A program made the position numbers and the translations under genes. From Paracoccaceae bacterium (GTDB lineage: Bacteria; Pseudomonadota; Alphaproteobacteria; Rhodobacterales; Rhodobacteraceae), in contig JASJAR010000013.1 in NCBI GenBank assembly GCA_030066905.1, positions 1 through 64,000 on the forward strand: DNA of 64,000 nt. The letters are read 5' to 3'. The notes beneath the pieces were generated by a model. The model was not told the origin of the DNA, did not search any database, and was given only the letters and a program-made list of their open reading frames with translations. This document shows, piece after piece, positions 8,556-17,491 of the stretch (the first letter of the stretch is position 1; each line of letters starts with the position of its first letter).

Positions 8556-8633
8556 AGGCCCGTCACACCGATGTCACAAGGGTCGGGGTAAGCCCCGGCC
8601 CGAACGACCTGCTACCTCGAAGGAGAGCCGCAA

Positions 8634-9515
8634 ATGGCGATCACAGCCGCACTCGTGAAAGAGCTCCGCGACAAGACCGGCGCGGGCATGATGGATGCCA
8701 AGAAGGCGCTGACCGAAAGCGATGGCGATATGGAGGCCGCGGTCGACTGGCTGCGGACCAAAGGGCTGGCGAAGGCCGCGAAAAAGTCCGGCCGGACTGC
8801 GGCTGAGGGGCTGATCGGTGTGGCGACATCCGGTGGCCTCGGTGTGGCGGTCGAGGTGAACTCCGAGACCGATTTCGTTGCCCGGAATGCAGAATTCCAG
8901 GAGATGGTGCAGAAGATAACCGAGGCCGCCCTTCAGGTGAGCGACGTTGAGGCGCTGACTGCGGCCATGGTTGGCGACAAGACGGTGGCCGAATACGTCA
9001 CCGATAAGGTCGCGACCATCGGAGAGCACATGACGGTGCGCCGAATGGCGGTTTTGAACGGCGCCAAGATCACCACCTATATCCACAACCCAGCGGCCAC
9101 CGACATGGGCAGCATCGGTGTTCTGGTCGCGTATGACGGCGGCGATGACGACTTCGCTCGCGGTGTTGCGATGCATATCGCGGCGATCAACCCTGCCTCG
9201 CTGTCGGAGGCCGATCTCGACCCGGCAATCGTCGAAAAAGAAAAGGCGATCCAGATGGATATCGCCCGCGAGAGCGGCAAGCCTGAGGCTGTGATCGAAA
9301 AGATGATCGGCGGGCGGATGCAGAAATGGCTCTCGGAAGTGACGCTTCTGAACCAGGTTTATGTGAAGTCCGAAGACGGCAAGACCACGGTCGGCGACGC
9401 GGCTAAGGCTGCCGGGGTGGAAATCACCGGCTTCGTGCGCCTCGAAGTGGGCGAGGGGATCGAGGTCGAGAAGGAGGACTTTGCCGCCGAGGTCGCCAAG
9501 GCCGCCCAGGGTTAA
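8634..9515 (+). CDS. tsf: translation elongation factor Ts
   Basis: A 293-aa guanine-nucleotide exchange factor for EF-Tu. [19 protein letters not shown] (residues 8-26) is the N-terminal UBA-like domain signature, and [10 protein letters not shown] (~76-85) is the EF-Tu-contacting motif. An excellent Shine-Dalgarno (GAAGGAGAG) precedes the ATG. It is co-transcribed with rpsB and ends at an intrinsic terminator 22 nt downstream. Confidence 0.98.
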   Translation: MAITAALVKELRDKTGAGMMDAKKALTESDGDMEAAVDWLRTKGLAKAAKKSGRTAAEGLIGVATSGGLGVAVEVNSETDFVARNAEFQEMVQKITEAALQVSDVEALTAAMVGDKTVAEYVTDKVATIGEHMTVRRMAVLNGAKITTYIHNPAATDMGSIGVLVAYDGGDDDFARGVAMHIAAINPASLSEADLDPAIVEKEKAIQMDIARESGKPEAVIEKMIGGRMQKWLSEVTLLNQVYVKSEDGKTTVGDAAKAAGVEITGFVRLEVGEGIEVEKEDFAAEVAKAAQG

Positions 9516-9537
9516 GGCCGCACAATTCTGCGCGACG

Positions 9538-9568
9538 AACGCCGTCCTTCCGGGCGGCGTTTTCGTTT
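9538..9568 (+). terminator. intrinsic terminator of rpsB-tsf
   Basis: AACGCCGTCC (9538-9547) pairs with GGGCGGCGTT (9552-9561) with one G-U pair around a TTCC loop, then TCGTTT. It is correctly placed just after tsf. Confidence 0.8.
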
Positions 9569-9860
9569 CGAGGACAGCAGAAAGCAAAGGCGACGCAGCC
9601 TCACCCGACTGCGCCGCCTTCCGCCCCGGTCTCGGGGATGAGGACATGGGCGATAGTGCCGACCTGTCACGCGGAACAATACGTGCGATCAGGTCGGCTT
9701 CCGGTTTCCCGGACACCTGCCGGCCGCCCCAAATACACTGGACGATCAGGCAGGTCCGTTCCCAGGCAAATGCCACCACTCACGGAACATGGTTAACCTG
9801 ACAGATCGAGCTTTTACCGAATAGTCAGGAATTCCTTACCTAACGTAAGTTTCTTGTGGA
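9569..9860. other. non-coding gap between tsf terminator and luxR
   Basis: About 290 nt with no credible gene. The long minus-strand frame across it is the antisense shadow of tsf. The right half (9770-9860) is AT-rich for this genome and contains GGTTAACC and the imperfect run TTACCTAACGTAAG. It lies at the 3' end of luxR, so these could be part of that transcript's terminator region, but no clear hairpin was found. Confidence 0.5.
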
Positions 9861-10604
9861 TTACGTCTCCACAACGAAAATTTGGTTTTGAAATGAGGCC
9901 TTTAGAACGGCCTGCGCCGTGGTTTCAGCCTCAAGCATCTCTCGGGCCAGCCGCAAATGCTTCTCCACGGTGGCCAAAGACACGCCGAGGATCGAGGCGA
10001 TGTCCTGGGTCGTCTTGCCGTCTCCGACCCATTCGAGCACCTCGCGCTGGCGGGGGGTCAGGGTCCTGCGGCCGATGAAGGGCAGGGTTGTGATCCGAAG
10101 ATGCGAAATCTGATTCATCAAAAGGATGTCGCGGCCGTGCTGGTCCCAGATATCGTCAACCTCCGCTTGGATCAGCCCCGGCCGCGCCACAAGCCCGATG
10201 GCGCCCTTTGAGCGGGGCGAGACGTCCTTGAAGGAAATGGAGTACCCCGCGGTGACGCCGTGGGTGCGGTTGAACTCCAGCACCCGCAATTCCTCGGGCG
10301 TCATCGCCCCGAGGTTCTCGCTCATCCAGCCCCATGAACAGGCACCCACGTTCTCGAACGACCAGCGCACCATTGGAGCGTGGAAATACATGCCGCGCTC
10401 GACGAAGGGGCCGAGATACTCGGGGTCGTGGTTCGACAGAATCAGAAAGTCGTCCTCGGTGATCTGGTGCGGCGTGGCCCGGAACCGCGTGAACCCGTAG
10501 AGCAGCCGGTCGAACCCGTATTGCGCCATCGCTGCGACGTGAAACGCCCAGAGGGCCTCGATCCGGTCGAGGCGCATGAGTTCCTCAAGATAGTCGCGGA
10601 TCAT
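9861..10604 (-). CDS. LuxR family transcriptional regulator with autoinducer-binding domain (solo)
   Basis: A 247-aa regulator. Residues ~15-165 resemble the acyl-homoserine-lactone-binding domain (YGFDRLLYGFTRF, CSWGWMSENL). Residues ~180-240 are the LuxR helix-turn-helix: LTPRQREVLEWVGDGKTTQD, IASILGVSLATVEKHLRLAR. No luxI synthase is in the window, so it is a LuxR solo here. Its start overlaps the aroQ stop by 4 nt, making it translationally coupled to a shikimate-pathway gene. Confidence 0.88.
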   Translation of the reverse strand: MIRDYLEELMRLDRIEALWAFHVAAMAQYGFDRLLYGFTRFRATPHQITEDDFLILSNHDPEYLGPFVERGMYFHAPMVRWSFENVGACSWGWMSENLGAMTPEELRVLEFNRTHGVTAGYSISFKDVSPRSKGAIGLVARPGLIQAEVDDIWDQHGRDILLMNQISHLRITTLPFIGRRTLTPRQREVLEWVGDGKTTQDIASILGVSLATVEKHLRLAREMLEAETTAQAVLKASFQNQIFVVET

Positions 10605-11041
10605 AGGCGTCCGGTCAGATGCGTCGCGATGGCCCGAAGCCCAAGCGCGTAACTCGCCGGACCGAAGCCGACGATCTGGCCAATTGCTGCCGGAGCCAGG
10701 AGCGAGACGTGGCGAAATTCCTCGCGCGCATGGATGTTTGACATGTGAACTTCAACCACCGGTGTCCCGACCGCAGCCACCGCATCGCGCAACGCGACCG
10801 AGGTATGCGTATAGGCGCCGGCATTCATCACGATCCCGCCGGTCCCGTCGCGCGTGGCGTGGATCAAGTCCACCAGTTCACCTTCATGGTTCGACTGGCG
10901 CCATTCGGTCTCCAAAGCTAACGCTCTGGCCACCTCGGCGGTCGATGCCTCGATCTCGGCAAGCGTGGTGGCTCCGTAGATGTCCGGCTGCCGGCTCCCG
11001 AGGAGGTTCAGGTTCGGTCCGTTCAGAACGAGAATCTTCAT
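10601..11041 (-). CDS. aroQ: type II 3-dehydroquinate dehydratase
   Basis: A 146-aa enzyme that dehydrates 3-dehydroquinate to 3-dehydroshikimate in the shikimate pathway, active as a dodecamer in the cytosol. ILVLNGPNLNLLGSRQPDIYG (residues ~3-23) is the signature and holds the catalytic Tyr. NHEGELVD, NAGAYTHTSVALRDA and EVHMSNIHAREEFRH (catalytic His) are the other conserved blocks. Length is exactly typical. Its stop overlaps the start of the LuxR gene. Confidence 0.96.
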   Translation of the reverse strand: MKILVLNGPNLNLLGSRQPDIYGATTLAEIEASTAEVARALALETEWRQSNHEGELVDLIHATRDGTGGIVMNAGAYTHTSVALRDAVAAVGTPVVEVHMSNIHAREEFRHVSLLAPAAIGQIVGFGPASYALGLRAIATHLTGRL

Positions 11042-11202
11042 GCTTCGCTCTCCATGGACGGCTCATAGCCAGATTGGAGGGCCCGAGTCGAGCGGTTCGC
11101 GCGGCTATCGCGGTCCAACTCGGGGGCGCAACGCATTGGACGAGCGGGAAAACCCCACATCTTAATCTTAACATAATATCGATTACACGAAAACCGGACG
11201 GC

Positions 11203-11892
11203 TCAGCCGAGTGCGTAACCGGCCCCCCTGACCGTGCGCACCGGGTCCTCGCCGCCGTACTGGCAGAGCGACTTCCTGAGCCGGCCGATGTGAACGTCCA
11301 CCGTCCGCGTGTCGACATAGATGTCCCGGCCCCAGACCCGGTCGAGGAGCTGTTCGCGCGACCAGACACGGCCGGGCTTTTCCATGAAGGTCGACAGCAG
11401 CCGGAACTCCGTCGGTCCCAGCCGGATTGCCCGTTCGCTGCGGGTGACCTTGTGGGTCTCGGCGTCGAGGACGATGTCTTCGAATTCGAGCCGCTGACCC
11501 ACTGTCGCGGGCCGGGTTCGCCGGAGCTGGCTGCGGACCCGTGCCATCAGCTCCACCACTGAGTACGGCTTGACGACGTAGTCGTCGGCGCCGGTTTCGA
11601 GCCCCCTCACGCGGTCGACTTCCTCGGTGCGCGCCGAGATCATGATGATGGGCACCTCGCGCATCGCGTTACGCGATTTCAGGCGCCGGCAGATTTCGAT
11701 GCCGGAGACGCCGGGCAGCATCCAGTCGAGGAGGATAAGGTCCGGGCCCACTTCATCGACCATCATCAGCGCCTCGTCGCCGGTCGCCGCGCGGGTCACG
11801 TCGAAGCCCTCGGCCTCGAGATTGTAGGCCAGAATCTCGCGCTGCGCCGGTTCGTCTTCGACGAGCAGGACCCTCGGTTGCGCGGCCGTCAT
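11203..11892 (-). CDS. phoB: phosphate regulon response regulator PhoB
   Basis: A 229-aa OmpR-type regulator. The receiver domain (1-~120) has the acidic pocket VEDE and phospho-Asp56 in LLDWMLPG. The winged-helix domain (~130-229) has GPTEFRLLSTFMEKPGRVWS and VDVHIGRLRKSL. It is the last gene of the minus-strand phoR-pstSCAB-phoU-phoB cluster and starts 4 nt inside phoU. On phosphate limitation PhoR phosphorylates it and it binds Pho boxes such as the one at 17429-17456. Confidence 0.96.
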   Translation of the reverse strand: MTAAQPRVLLVEDEPAQREILAYNLEAEGFDVTRAATGDEALMMVDEVGPDLILLDWMLPGVSGIEICRRLKSRNAMREVPIIMISARTEEVDRVRGLETGADDYVVKPYSVVELMARVRSQLRRTRPATVGQRLEFEDIVLDAETHKVTRSERAIRLGPTEFRLLSTFMEKPGRVWSREQLLDRVWGRDIYVDTRTVDVHIGRLRKSLCQYGGEDPVRTVRGAGYALG

Positions 11893-12605
11893 CCATCGCG
11901 CTCCATGCTGACGAAGGCCGTCCGGTCCTCTTTGACGCGCGAATCCTCGGGCATCTCGCCGGTGACGAGGTAGATCACCTGCTCGCAGATCGACGTCACA
12001 TGGTCGCCCATCCGCTCGATGTTCTTGGCGATGAAGTGGAGATGCATGCAGGCGGTGATGTTGCGCGGGTCCTCCATCATATGCGTGAGGAACTCGCGGA
12101 ACAGCGCATTGTACATCTGGTCGACCTCGACGTCGCGCTGACGCACTTCCTGGGCGAGACCGGCATCGCGCTGGAAATAGCTGTCGAGCGCTTCCTTGAG
12201 CATGCTCTCGACCTCCTGACCCATCCGGCGGATCGACTTTGCGGAACCCTCGATGGGCGACATCTGGACGAGCACGGAGGTGCGCTTGGCCATGTTCTTG
12301 GCGTAGTCCCCGACCCTTTCGAGGTTGGCCGAAATCTTCATCACCGTAAGCACGGTCCGGAGGTCCGACGCGGTCGGTGCCCGGAGCGCGATGATCCGGG
12401 CGGCCTCCTCGTTGATCTCTTCTTCGAGCGCGTCGATCTTGCGGTCGTTCTCGCGCACCTGGGCGGCGAGTTCCTCGTCGCGGGTCGCCAGCGACTTGAC
12501 CGCGTCGAGGATCGACATCTCCACAAGCCCGCCCATCTTCATGATGAGCGCCTGAATGCGCTCGAGATCGCGGTCGAAGACCGACTGAATATGATTGTCT
12601 TCCAT
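11889..12605 (-). CDS. phoU: phosphate signalling complex protein PhoU
   Basis: A 238-aa protein of two repeated three-helix PhoU bundles. ANLERVGDYAKNMAKRT and AKNIERMGDHVTSICEQ are the two metal-binding repeats. I chose the ATG at 12605 (MEDNHIQSVFDRDL), since the upstream extension reads into pstB and is Arg/Ser-rich. It lies 4 nt after pstB and overlaps phoB by 4 nt. PhoU couples Pst transporter state to PhoR and prevents excess phosphate uptake. Confidence 0.96.
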   Translation of the reverse strand: MEDNHIQSVFDRDLERIQALIMKMGGLVEMSILDAVKSLATRDEELAAQVRENDRKIDALEEEINEEAARIIALRAPTASDLRTVLTVMKISANLERVGDYAKNMAKRTSVLVQMSPIEGSAKSIRRMGQEVESMLKEALDSYFQRDAGLAQEVRQRDVEVDQMYNALFREFLTHMMEDPRNITACMHLHFIAKNIERMGDHVTSICEQVIYLVTGEMPEDSRVKEDRTAFVSMERDG

Positions 12606-12609
12606 GGGC

Positions 12610-13377
12610 TTATCCGATCCGCCCCGTGATGTAGCTCTCGGTGCGCTTGTCATTTGGGTTGGTGAAGATCTGGCCCGTTTCGCCGTATTCGACAAGGTTG
12701 CCGAGGTGGAAGAACGCCGTCTTCTGGCTCACCCGGGCGGCCTGCTGCATCGAGTGGGTTACGATCACCACCGAGTAATTCTGCTTGAGCTCGTCGATGA
12801 GCTCCTCGACCTGGGCCGTTGCGATCGGGTCGAGCGCCGAACAGGGTTCGTCCATGAGGAGAACTTCGGGCTCCGTGGCCACAGCGCGCGCGATGCAGAG
12901 CCGTTGCTGCTGGCCGCCCGACAGCCCCGTGCCGGGGGCCTGGAGGCGGTCTTTCGCCTCGTCCCAAAGCGCGGCACGTTTCAGCGCATTCTCGACGATC
13001 TGGTCGAGTTCGGCCTTGTTCTTGGCAAGCCCGTGGATTTTCGGCCCGTAGGCGACATTGTCGTAGATCGACTTCGGGAACGGGTTGGGCTTTTGAAACA
13101 CCATCCCCACCTTGGCGCGAAGCTGCACCGGGTCGACGTCCTTGTCGTAGATGTCCTCATCGTCGAGCTTGATCTCGCCCTCGACGCGCGCAACATCAAT
13201 TGTGTCGTTCATCCGGTTGATGCAGCGAAGAAATGTTGATTTCCCGCAGCCCGAGGGGCCGATGAAGGCCGTCACGGTCTTGTCCTCGATGTCGACGCTC
13301 ACGTCCTTTATGGCATGGGTCTCGCCGTAATAGACCTGCACGTCCTTGGCGGAAATCTTGATCTCGTTGGTGCTCAC
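12610..13377 (-). CDS. pstB: phosphate ABC transporter ATP-binding protein
   Basis: A 255-aa ABC ATPase of the Pst phosphate importer. Walker A is GPSGCGKST (~residues 40-48), the signature is [14 protein letters not shown], and Walker B is [27 protein letters not shown] and [19 protein letters not shown] are PstB-specific. It is cytoplasmic and pairs with PstA and PstC. Confidence 0.97.
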   Translation of the reverse strand: MSTNEIKISAKDVQVYYGETHAIKDVSVDIEDKTVTAFIGPSGCGKSTFLRCINRMNDTIDVARVEGEIKLDDEDIYDKDVDPVQLRAKVGMVFQKPNPFPKSIYDNVAYGPKIHGLAKNKAELDQIVENALKRAALWDEAKDRLQAPGTGLSGGQQQRLCIARAVATEPEVLLMDEPCSALDPIATAQVEELIDELKQNYSVVIVTHSMQQAARVSQKTAFFHLGNLVEYGETGQIFTNPNDKRTESYITGRIG

Positions 13378-13401
13378 GTCGGAGGCTCCGTCGTCTTGGG
13401 G

Positions 13402-14745
13402 TTACCAGCGCCGCTCGAACCGGCGGCGGAGGAGGATCGCGATGAGGTTCATCGACACAAGGAAGATAAGAAGGATAATGATACCGCCCCAGGCTTTCTC
13501 CGTGAAGACGACGTCCGAGCGCGAGGCCCAGTTGTAGATCTGCGCCGGCATCGCCGAATTGGGGCCTTCGAAGCCGCCGAGGAAACTGTCGGGATAGCGG
13601 GCGATGAAGCCGACCATACCGATCAGGAGAAGCGGGGCGGTTTCCCCGAGCGCCTGGGCGAGCCCGATGATCGTGCCGGTCAGGATGCCGGGGGCGGCCA
13701 GCGGCAGGACATGGTGGAACACCGCCTGCATCTTCGAGGCGCCGACCCCGAGGGCGGCGTCGCGGATCGAGGGCGGTACGGATTTCAGCGAGGCCCGAGT
13801 GGAGATGATGATCGTCGGGAGCGTCATGAGCGTCAGCACCAGCCCGCCCACGAGCGGAGCCGATTGCGGCATGCCGGCGAACTGGATGAAGACCGCCAGC
13901 CCCAGGATGCCGAACACAATCGACGGCACCGCGGCGAGGTTCGAGATGTTGACCTCGATGAAGTCTGTAAACCAGTTTTTCGGCGCGAATTCCTCAAGGT
14001 AGATCGAGGCGGCCACACCGATGGGCAGCGCCAGAAGCAGCACCACGATCATCATCAAAAACGAGCCCAGCACCGAGGCGCCGATCCCTGCCCCGCCGGC
14101 ATTGTCGACGCCCGAGTCGACACCGGTGATGAAGTTCCAGTTGAAGACCTGGGCGATGAAGCCGGCCTCCTGAAGCGTGTCGACAAGGTCGAAATCGGAG
14201 GGTACGAAGAACCGGTTGCCCTCGCCGGACACGTCGCCGCGGTCGAAGGTGCCCTTGAGGTACCGGTCGACGCGGCTGGCCGCGGAGAGCTCGAACGCCA
14301 CAGGCTGGCCGATATGGTCCGGGTTCTCGCGGTAGAAGGCGCGGATCGTGCCGCCGACTTTGCCCAGGAGACGTTCGATCGTGTCGGCGTCGAACTCCGC
14401 CTCAATGCCCTGCTCGCGAACGCGGTCGGAGAAGTAGGCGACAAACTGGTCGGTATAAACGGCGGTCTTCAGAACGGCAGCTTCCGCCTCGTCGAACTGT
14501 TCCTGGGTCATCGTGTAGTCGAGCTTCACGACCGCCTGCTGAAACGCCGGCAGCCCGTTCGACAGGATCGCCCAGACCAGACCGACGAGAAAGCACAAGC
14601 CGGCCGTGATCGCGATGATGCCATAGGCCTTGAACCGGGCCTCGGCGGCGTTGCGCCGCTTTGTGCGGGCATCGAGTTCGAGAAGCGAACTGCGTTTCTT
14701 CTTTCCGGGGGCGGCGGCAAGGCCGTCGGTCGCGGCGTCGGTCAT
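13402..14745 (-). CDS. pstA: phosphate ABC transporter permease PstA
   Basis: A 447-aa inner-membrane permease, longer than the ~290 aa E. coli PstA. The first ~200 residues hold one transmembrane helix (IIAITAGLCFLVGLVWAIL) and a large periplasmic segment resembling the N-terminal extension (DUF3333) usual in alphaproteobacterial PstA. The C-terminal ~250 residues are the BPD permease domain; the EAA loop region ALGVGASKMQAVFHHVLPLA lies near residue 330. It overlaps pstC by 4 nt. Confidence 0.95.
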   Translation of the reverse strand: MTDAATDGLAAAPGKKKRSSLLELDARTKRRNAAEARFKAYGIIAITAGLCFLVGLVWAILSNGLPAFQQAVVKLDYTMTQEQFDEAEAAVLKTAVYTDQFVAYFSDRVREQGIEAEFDADTIERLLGKVGGTIRAFYRENPDHIGQPVAFELSAASRVDRYLKGTFDRGDVSGEGNRFFVPSDFDLVDTLQEAGFIAQVFNWNFITGVDSGVDNAGGAGIGASVLGSFLMMIVVLLLALPIGVAASIYLEEFAPKNWFTDFIEVNISNLAAVPSIVFGILGLAVFIQFAGMPQSAPLVGGLVLTLMTLPTIIISTRASLKSVPPSIRDAALGVGASKMQAVFHHVLPLAAPGILTGTIIGLAQALGETAPLLLIGMVGFIARYPDSFLGGFEGPNSAMPAQIYNWASRSDVVFTEKAWGGIIILLIFLVSMNLIAILLRRRFERRW

Positions 14746-16223
14746 TCGTACTGCTCCCGGTATTTGCGCACGATGTAGAGGGCGAGAACGTTGAGCCCGA
14801 GCGTCACGACGAAGAGCGTCGTGCCGAGGGCGAAAGCGACAAGGGCGACGGCGGAGGAGAAATCCGCATCGCCCGTGAGCTGGCTGACGATCTTCGCGGT
14901 GACGGTGGTCATCGCCTCGAACGGGTTGAGGTCGAGCCGGGCGGCGGCCCCTGCCCCGAGCACCACGATCATCGTCTCGCCGATGGCGCGGGACGCAGCA
15001 AGAAGGATCGCGCCCACGATCCCCGGCAGCGCCGCCGGCAGCACGACCTTGCGGATGGTTTCGGAATGGGTTGCGCCGAGGCCGAGCGAGCCGTCCCGCA
15101 TCGCCTGGGGCACCGCGTTGATGATATCGTCCGACAGCGAGGAGACGAACGGGATGAGCATGATCCCCATCACAAGGCCCGCCGTCATCACCGCCGTGCC
15201 GCCCGACATCCAGTCAACCCCAAGCGCGCCGTCCCGGCCGAAGACGCCGACAAGGAGCGGGCCGACCGTGAGAAGGGCGAAAAGCCCGTAGACGATGGTC
15301 GGAATGCCCGCGAGCACCTCAATGAGCGGCTTGGCCACGGAGCGCACTGTGGGGCTGGCATATTCGGAGAGATAGATCGCGGCGAAAAGCCCGATGGGCA
15401 CGGCCACAAGGAGGGCCACGAGCGAGATGTAGAACGTCCCCCATAGAAGCGGCAACACGCCGAGCTCGCTGTCCCCGCCCCGGCCGGAGAAACTCGGCGC
15501 CCAGGTGGTGCCGAAGAAGAAATCCGCCGCCGGGTAGATGCGGAAGAACTCTATCGTGTTGAAGAGCAGCGAGAAGAGAATTCCGATGGTCGTCAGGATC
15601 GCGATGGAGGCGGCGAGAATGAGAAGCGCCAGCATACCCGTTTCCACCGCGTTTCGCGCCCGGAAGCCGACGCCGATGCGCGCGAGCGACCAGCCGAGGC
15701 CGGCGACGGCGAGCGACAGGCCCGCGGCAGCCATAAGCAACGCTCCGGTGGCCGATTGTGCGCGGTAGGCCTGTGCGGCGGTCAGCACCTCCGCTTCGAC
15801 GTTAGAGCCAAGGACAACGCCCACTTCCGCGAGCCGCTCGCGGATGTTGGTGAACTCGGCGCGGATGTTGGTCGCCTGGTCGGCGGTCAGCGCCCCTTCG
15901 GCCACCGCCACGTCGAGCCCGTCCGCGAGGCGCCGGACGTCGGACATCACCAATCCCTTGGAGCCCCCCTCGGGCACGATCCGGTCAGGGATCATCTGGC
16001 TGACATTGGCTTCGATCAGAACCGGCTGGAACACCATCCAAAGCGCCACGACGATGAGCGAGGGCACCGCCGTCAGCATGAACACGTTGGCGCCGTAGTA
16101 ATTCGGTCTGGAGTGAAGGACCCGGGCGTCGCCCTCAGCGCTTTGCAGAGCGCGCATCCGGCCGAGGAGGAAGCCGCCGAGGGCCAGAACGACGATGATG
16201 GTGACCAGCCAGAAAGGTTGCAT
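14742..16223 (-). CDS. pstC: phosphate ABC transporter permease PstC
   Basis: A 493-aa permease, extended at its N-terminus by ~200 residues with two or three extra transmembrane helices flanking a soluble segment (LVMSDVRRLADGLDVAVAEG). The C-terminal half has the canonical fold with PIGLFAAIYLSEYASP, EVLAGIPTIVYGLFAL and LGLGATHSETIRKVVLPAAL (the EAA loop). It forms the membrane pore with PstA. It follows pstS after 93 nt containing a strong hairpin. Confidence 0.95.
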   Translation of the reverse strand: MQPFWLVTIIVVLALGGFLLGRMRALQSAEGDARVLHSRPNYYGANVFMLTAVPSLIVVALWMVFQPVLIEANVSQMIPDRIVPEGGSKGLVMSDVRRLADGLDVAVAEGALTADQATNIRAEFTNIRERLAEVGVVLGSNVEAEVLTAAQAYRAQSATGALLMAAAGLSLAVAGLGWSLARIGVGFRARNAVETGMLALLILAASIAILTTIGILFSLLFNTIEFFRIYPAADFFFGTTWAPSFSGRGGDSELGVLPLLWGTFYISLVALLVAVPIGLFAAIYLSEYASPTVRSVAKPLIEVLAGIPTIVYGLFALLTVGPLLVGVFGRDGALGVDWMSGGTAVMTAGLVMGIMLIPFVSSLSDDIINAVPQAMRDGSLGLGATHSETIRKVVLPAALPGIVGAILLAASRAIGETMIVVLGAGAAARLDLNPFEAMTTVTAKIVSQLTGDADFSSAVALVAFALGTTLFVVTLGLNVLALYIVRKYREQYE

Positions 16224-16268
16224 CGCGACCCAAAGCCCCCAGGGTGAGAAAGCGGCGGTAAGAAAGCT

Positions 16269-16294
16269 GCGGCGCCCGAAACCCCGGGCGCCGC
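16269..16294 (-). promoter_or_regulatory. strong hairpin between pstS and pstC
   Basis: GCGGCGCCCG (16269-16278) pairs perfectly with CGGGCGCCGC (16285-16294) around a 6-nt loop, giving a 10-bp GC stem 23 nt past the pstS stop. On the transcribed strand it is followed by a short T-rich run. Hairpins in this position usually act as partial terminators or 3'-stabilisers that raise binding-protein mRNA over permease mRNA. Confidence 0.65.
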
Positions 16295-16316
16295 GTTGTC
16301 TTGGAAAGCCGGAGGC

Positions 16317-17348
16317 TTACTGCATGGTCTCTTCGGCGGCGACCATAGCTTGCGTGGAGCCGAGCTCGGGGTCGGAGACGAGGCCGTAGTTCGACAGCGG
16401 GCCGTCGGGGCCGGCAATCGCGTCAGAGACGAAGAACTCGGCGTACTCCTTGAGGCCGGGGATCACGTCGAGATGGGCGCCCTTGATATAGAAAAAGAGC
16501 GGCCGCGAGACGGGGTACTCACCCGAGGCGATGGTCTCGGTGTTCGGAGCCACGCCCGACATGGTGGCGACTTTGAGCTTGTCGGTGTTGTTCTCGTAGA
16601 ACGCCAGACCGAACACGCCGATGCCGTTGGGGTTGGCGTCGATGCGCGCCAGAGTTTCGGTGTAGTCGCCGTCGATGTCGACCGAGCGGCCGTCGGTGCG
16701 GACCGCGAGGCAGGCATCCTCGGCGTCGTCTTCGGACATGCCGGACGCCATCATCGCCTCGAAGGCGCCGGTGGCTTCACAGCCGGCCGCGACGACTTGC
16801 TCTTCGAAGACTTCACGGGTGCCGTGCTTGGTGCCCGGGATGAAGGCGAGGATCTCGGCTTCGGGAAGTTCGGGGTTGAAATCCGACCACATGGTGTAGG
16901 GGTTGTCGACGAGCTCGCCGTCGACCAGCACGGTCGGGGCGAGGGCGTTGAAGATGTCGGCTGGCTCGAAGGCGGTGAAGGCCGGACCGTCGATCTGGCT
17001 TGCGAAGACGATGCCGTCATAGCCGAAGCGCACTTCGATGATGTCGGTCACGCCGTTTGCGGCGCATTCCTCGACTTCGCCGGGGCGGATCGCCCGCGAG
17101 GCGTTGGCGATGTCGATGGTGTTCTCGCCGACGCCTTCGCAGAACCGGGCAAGACCGGCCGAAGAGCCGCCCGATTCGACCACGGGGGTGGGGAAATCGA
17201 AGTTCTCGCCGAAGGCTTCGGCGACGATGGAGGCATAGGGCAGCACGGTCGACGAGCCGGCAACCTGAACGTTGTCACGGGCGAGCGCCGAACCGGCGGA
17301 AACTGCGGTGATCGCCAGAGCAGAGGCGCTCAGTTTCACGAAAGACAT
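16317..17348 (-). CDS. pstS: phosphate ABC transporter substrate-binding protein PstS
   Basis: A 343-aa periplasmic phosphate-binding protein. The ATG at 17348 follows AGGAGAAAATCCCAC and gives a signal peptide ending at SALARD. VAGSSTVLPYA (phosphate contacts), PVVESGGSSAG and the IDIANASRAI block are diagnostic. It is the first gene after a Pho box, with phoR 143 nt further upstream on the same strand. Confidence 0.96.
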   Translation of the reverse strand: MSFVKLSASALAITAVSAGSALARDNVQVAGSSTVLPYASIVAEAFGENFDFPTPVVESGGSSAGLARFCEGVGENTIDIANASRAIRPGEVEECAANGVTDIIEVRFGYDGIVFASQIDGPAFTAFEPADIFNALAPTVLVDGELVDNPYTMWSDFNPELPEAEILAFIPGTKHGTREVFEEQVVAAGCEATGAFEAMMASGMSEDDAEDACLAVRTDGRSVDIDGDYTETLARIDANPNGIGVFGLAFYENNTDKLKVATMSGVAPNTETIASGEYPVSRPLFFYIKGAHLDVIPGLKEYAEFFVSDAIAGPDGPLSNYGLVSDPELGSTQAMVAAEETMQ

Positions 17349-17428
17349 GTGGGATTTTCTCCTGATTCTGTCACGACCGCAGGACGCGGCCTCGGGGGCC
17401 GTGCCTAGGGTCCGGGCGCTATCCTTTT

Positions 17429-17456
17429 GTGACAACAAGGTAACGGTTTTATGACG
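17429..17456 (-). promoter_or_regulatory. Pho box upstream of pstS (three 11-nt repeats)
   Basis: On the minus strand the half-sites GTCAT, GTTAC and GTCAC recur with exactly 11-nt spacing (CGTCATAAAAC, CGTTACCTTGT, TGTCAC), about 80-108 nt before the pstS start. This matches the PhoB direct-repeat operator (TGTCA-type repeats every 11 nt). It separates pstS control from phoR. Confidence 0.75.
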
Positions 17457-17491
17457 ACCGCCGCAGCGGTTCGCGCGTCCTGATGGGACCG

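Noticed and set aside
13315-14778. 487-aa plus-strand frame opposite pstA
   Set aside because: His/Asp/Arg-rich shadow of pstA with no recognisable motif.
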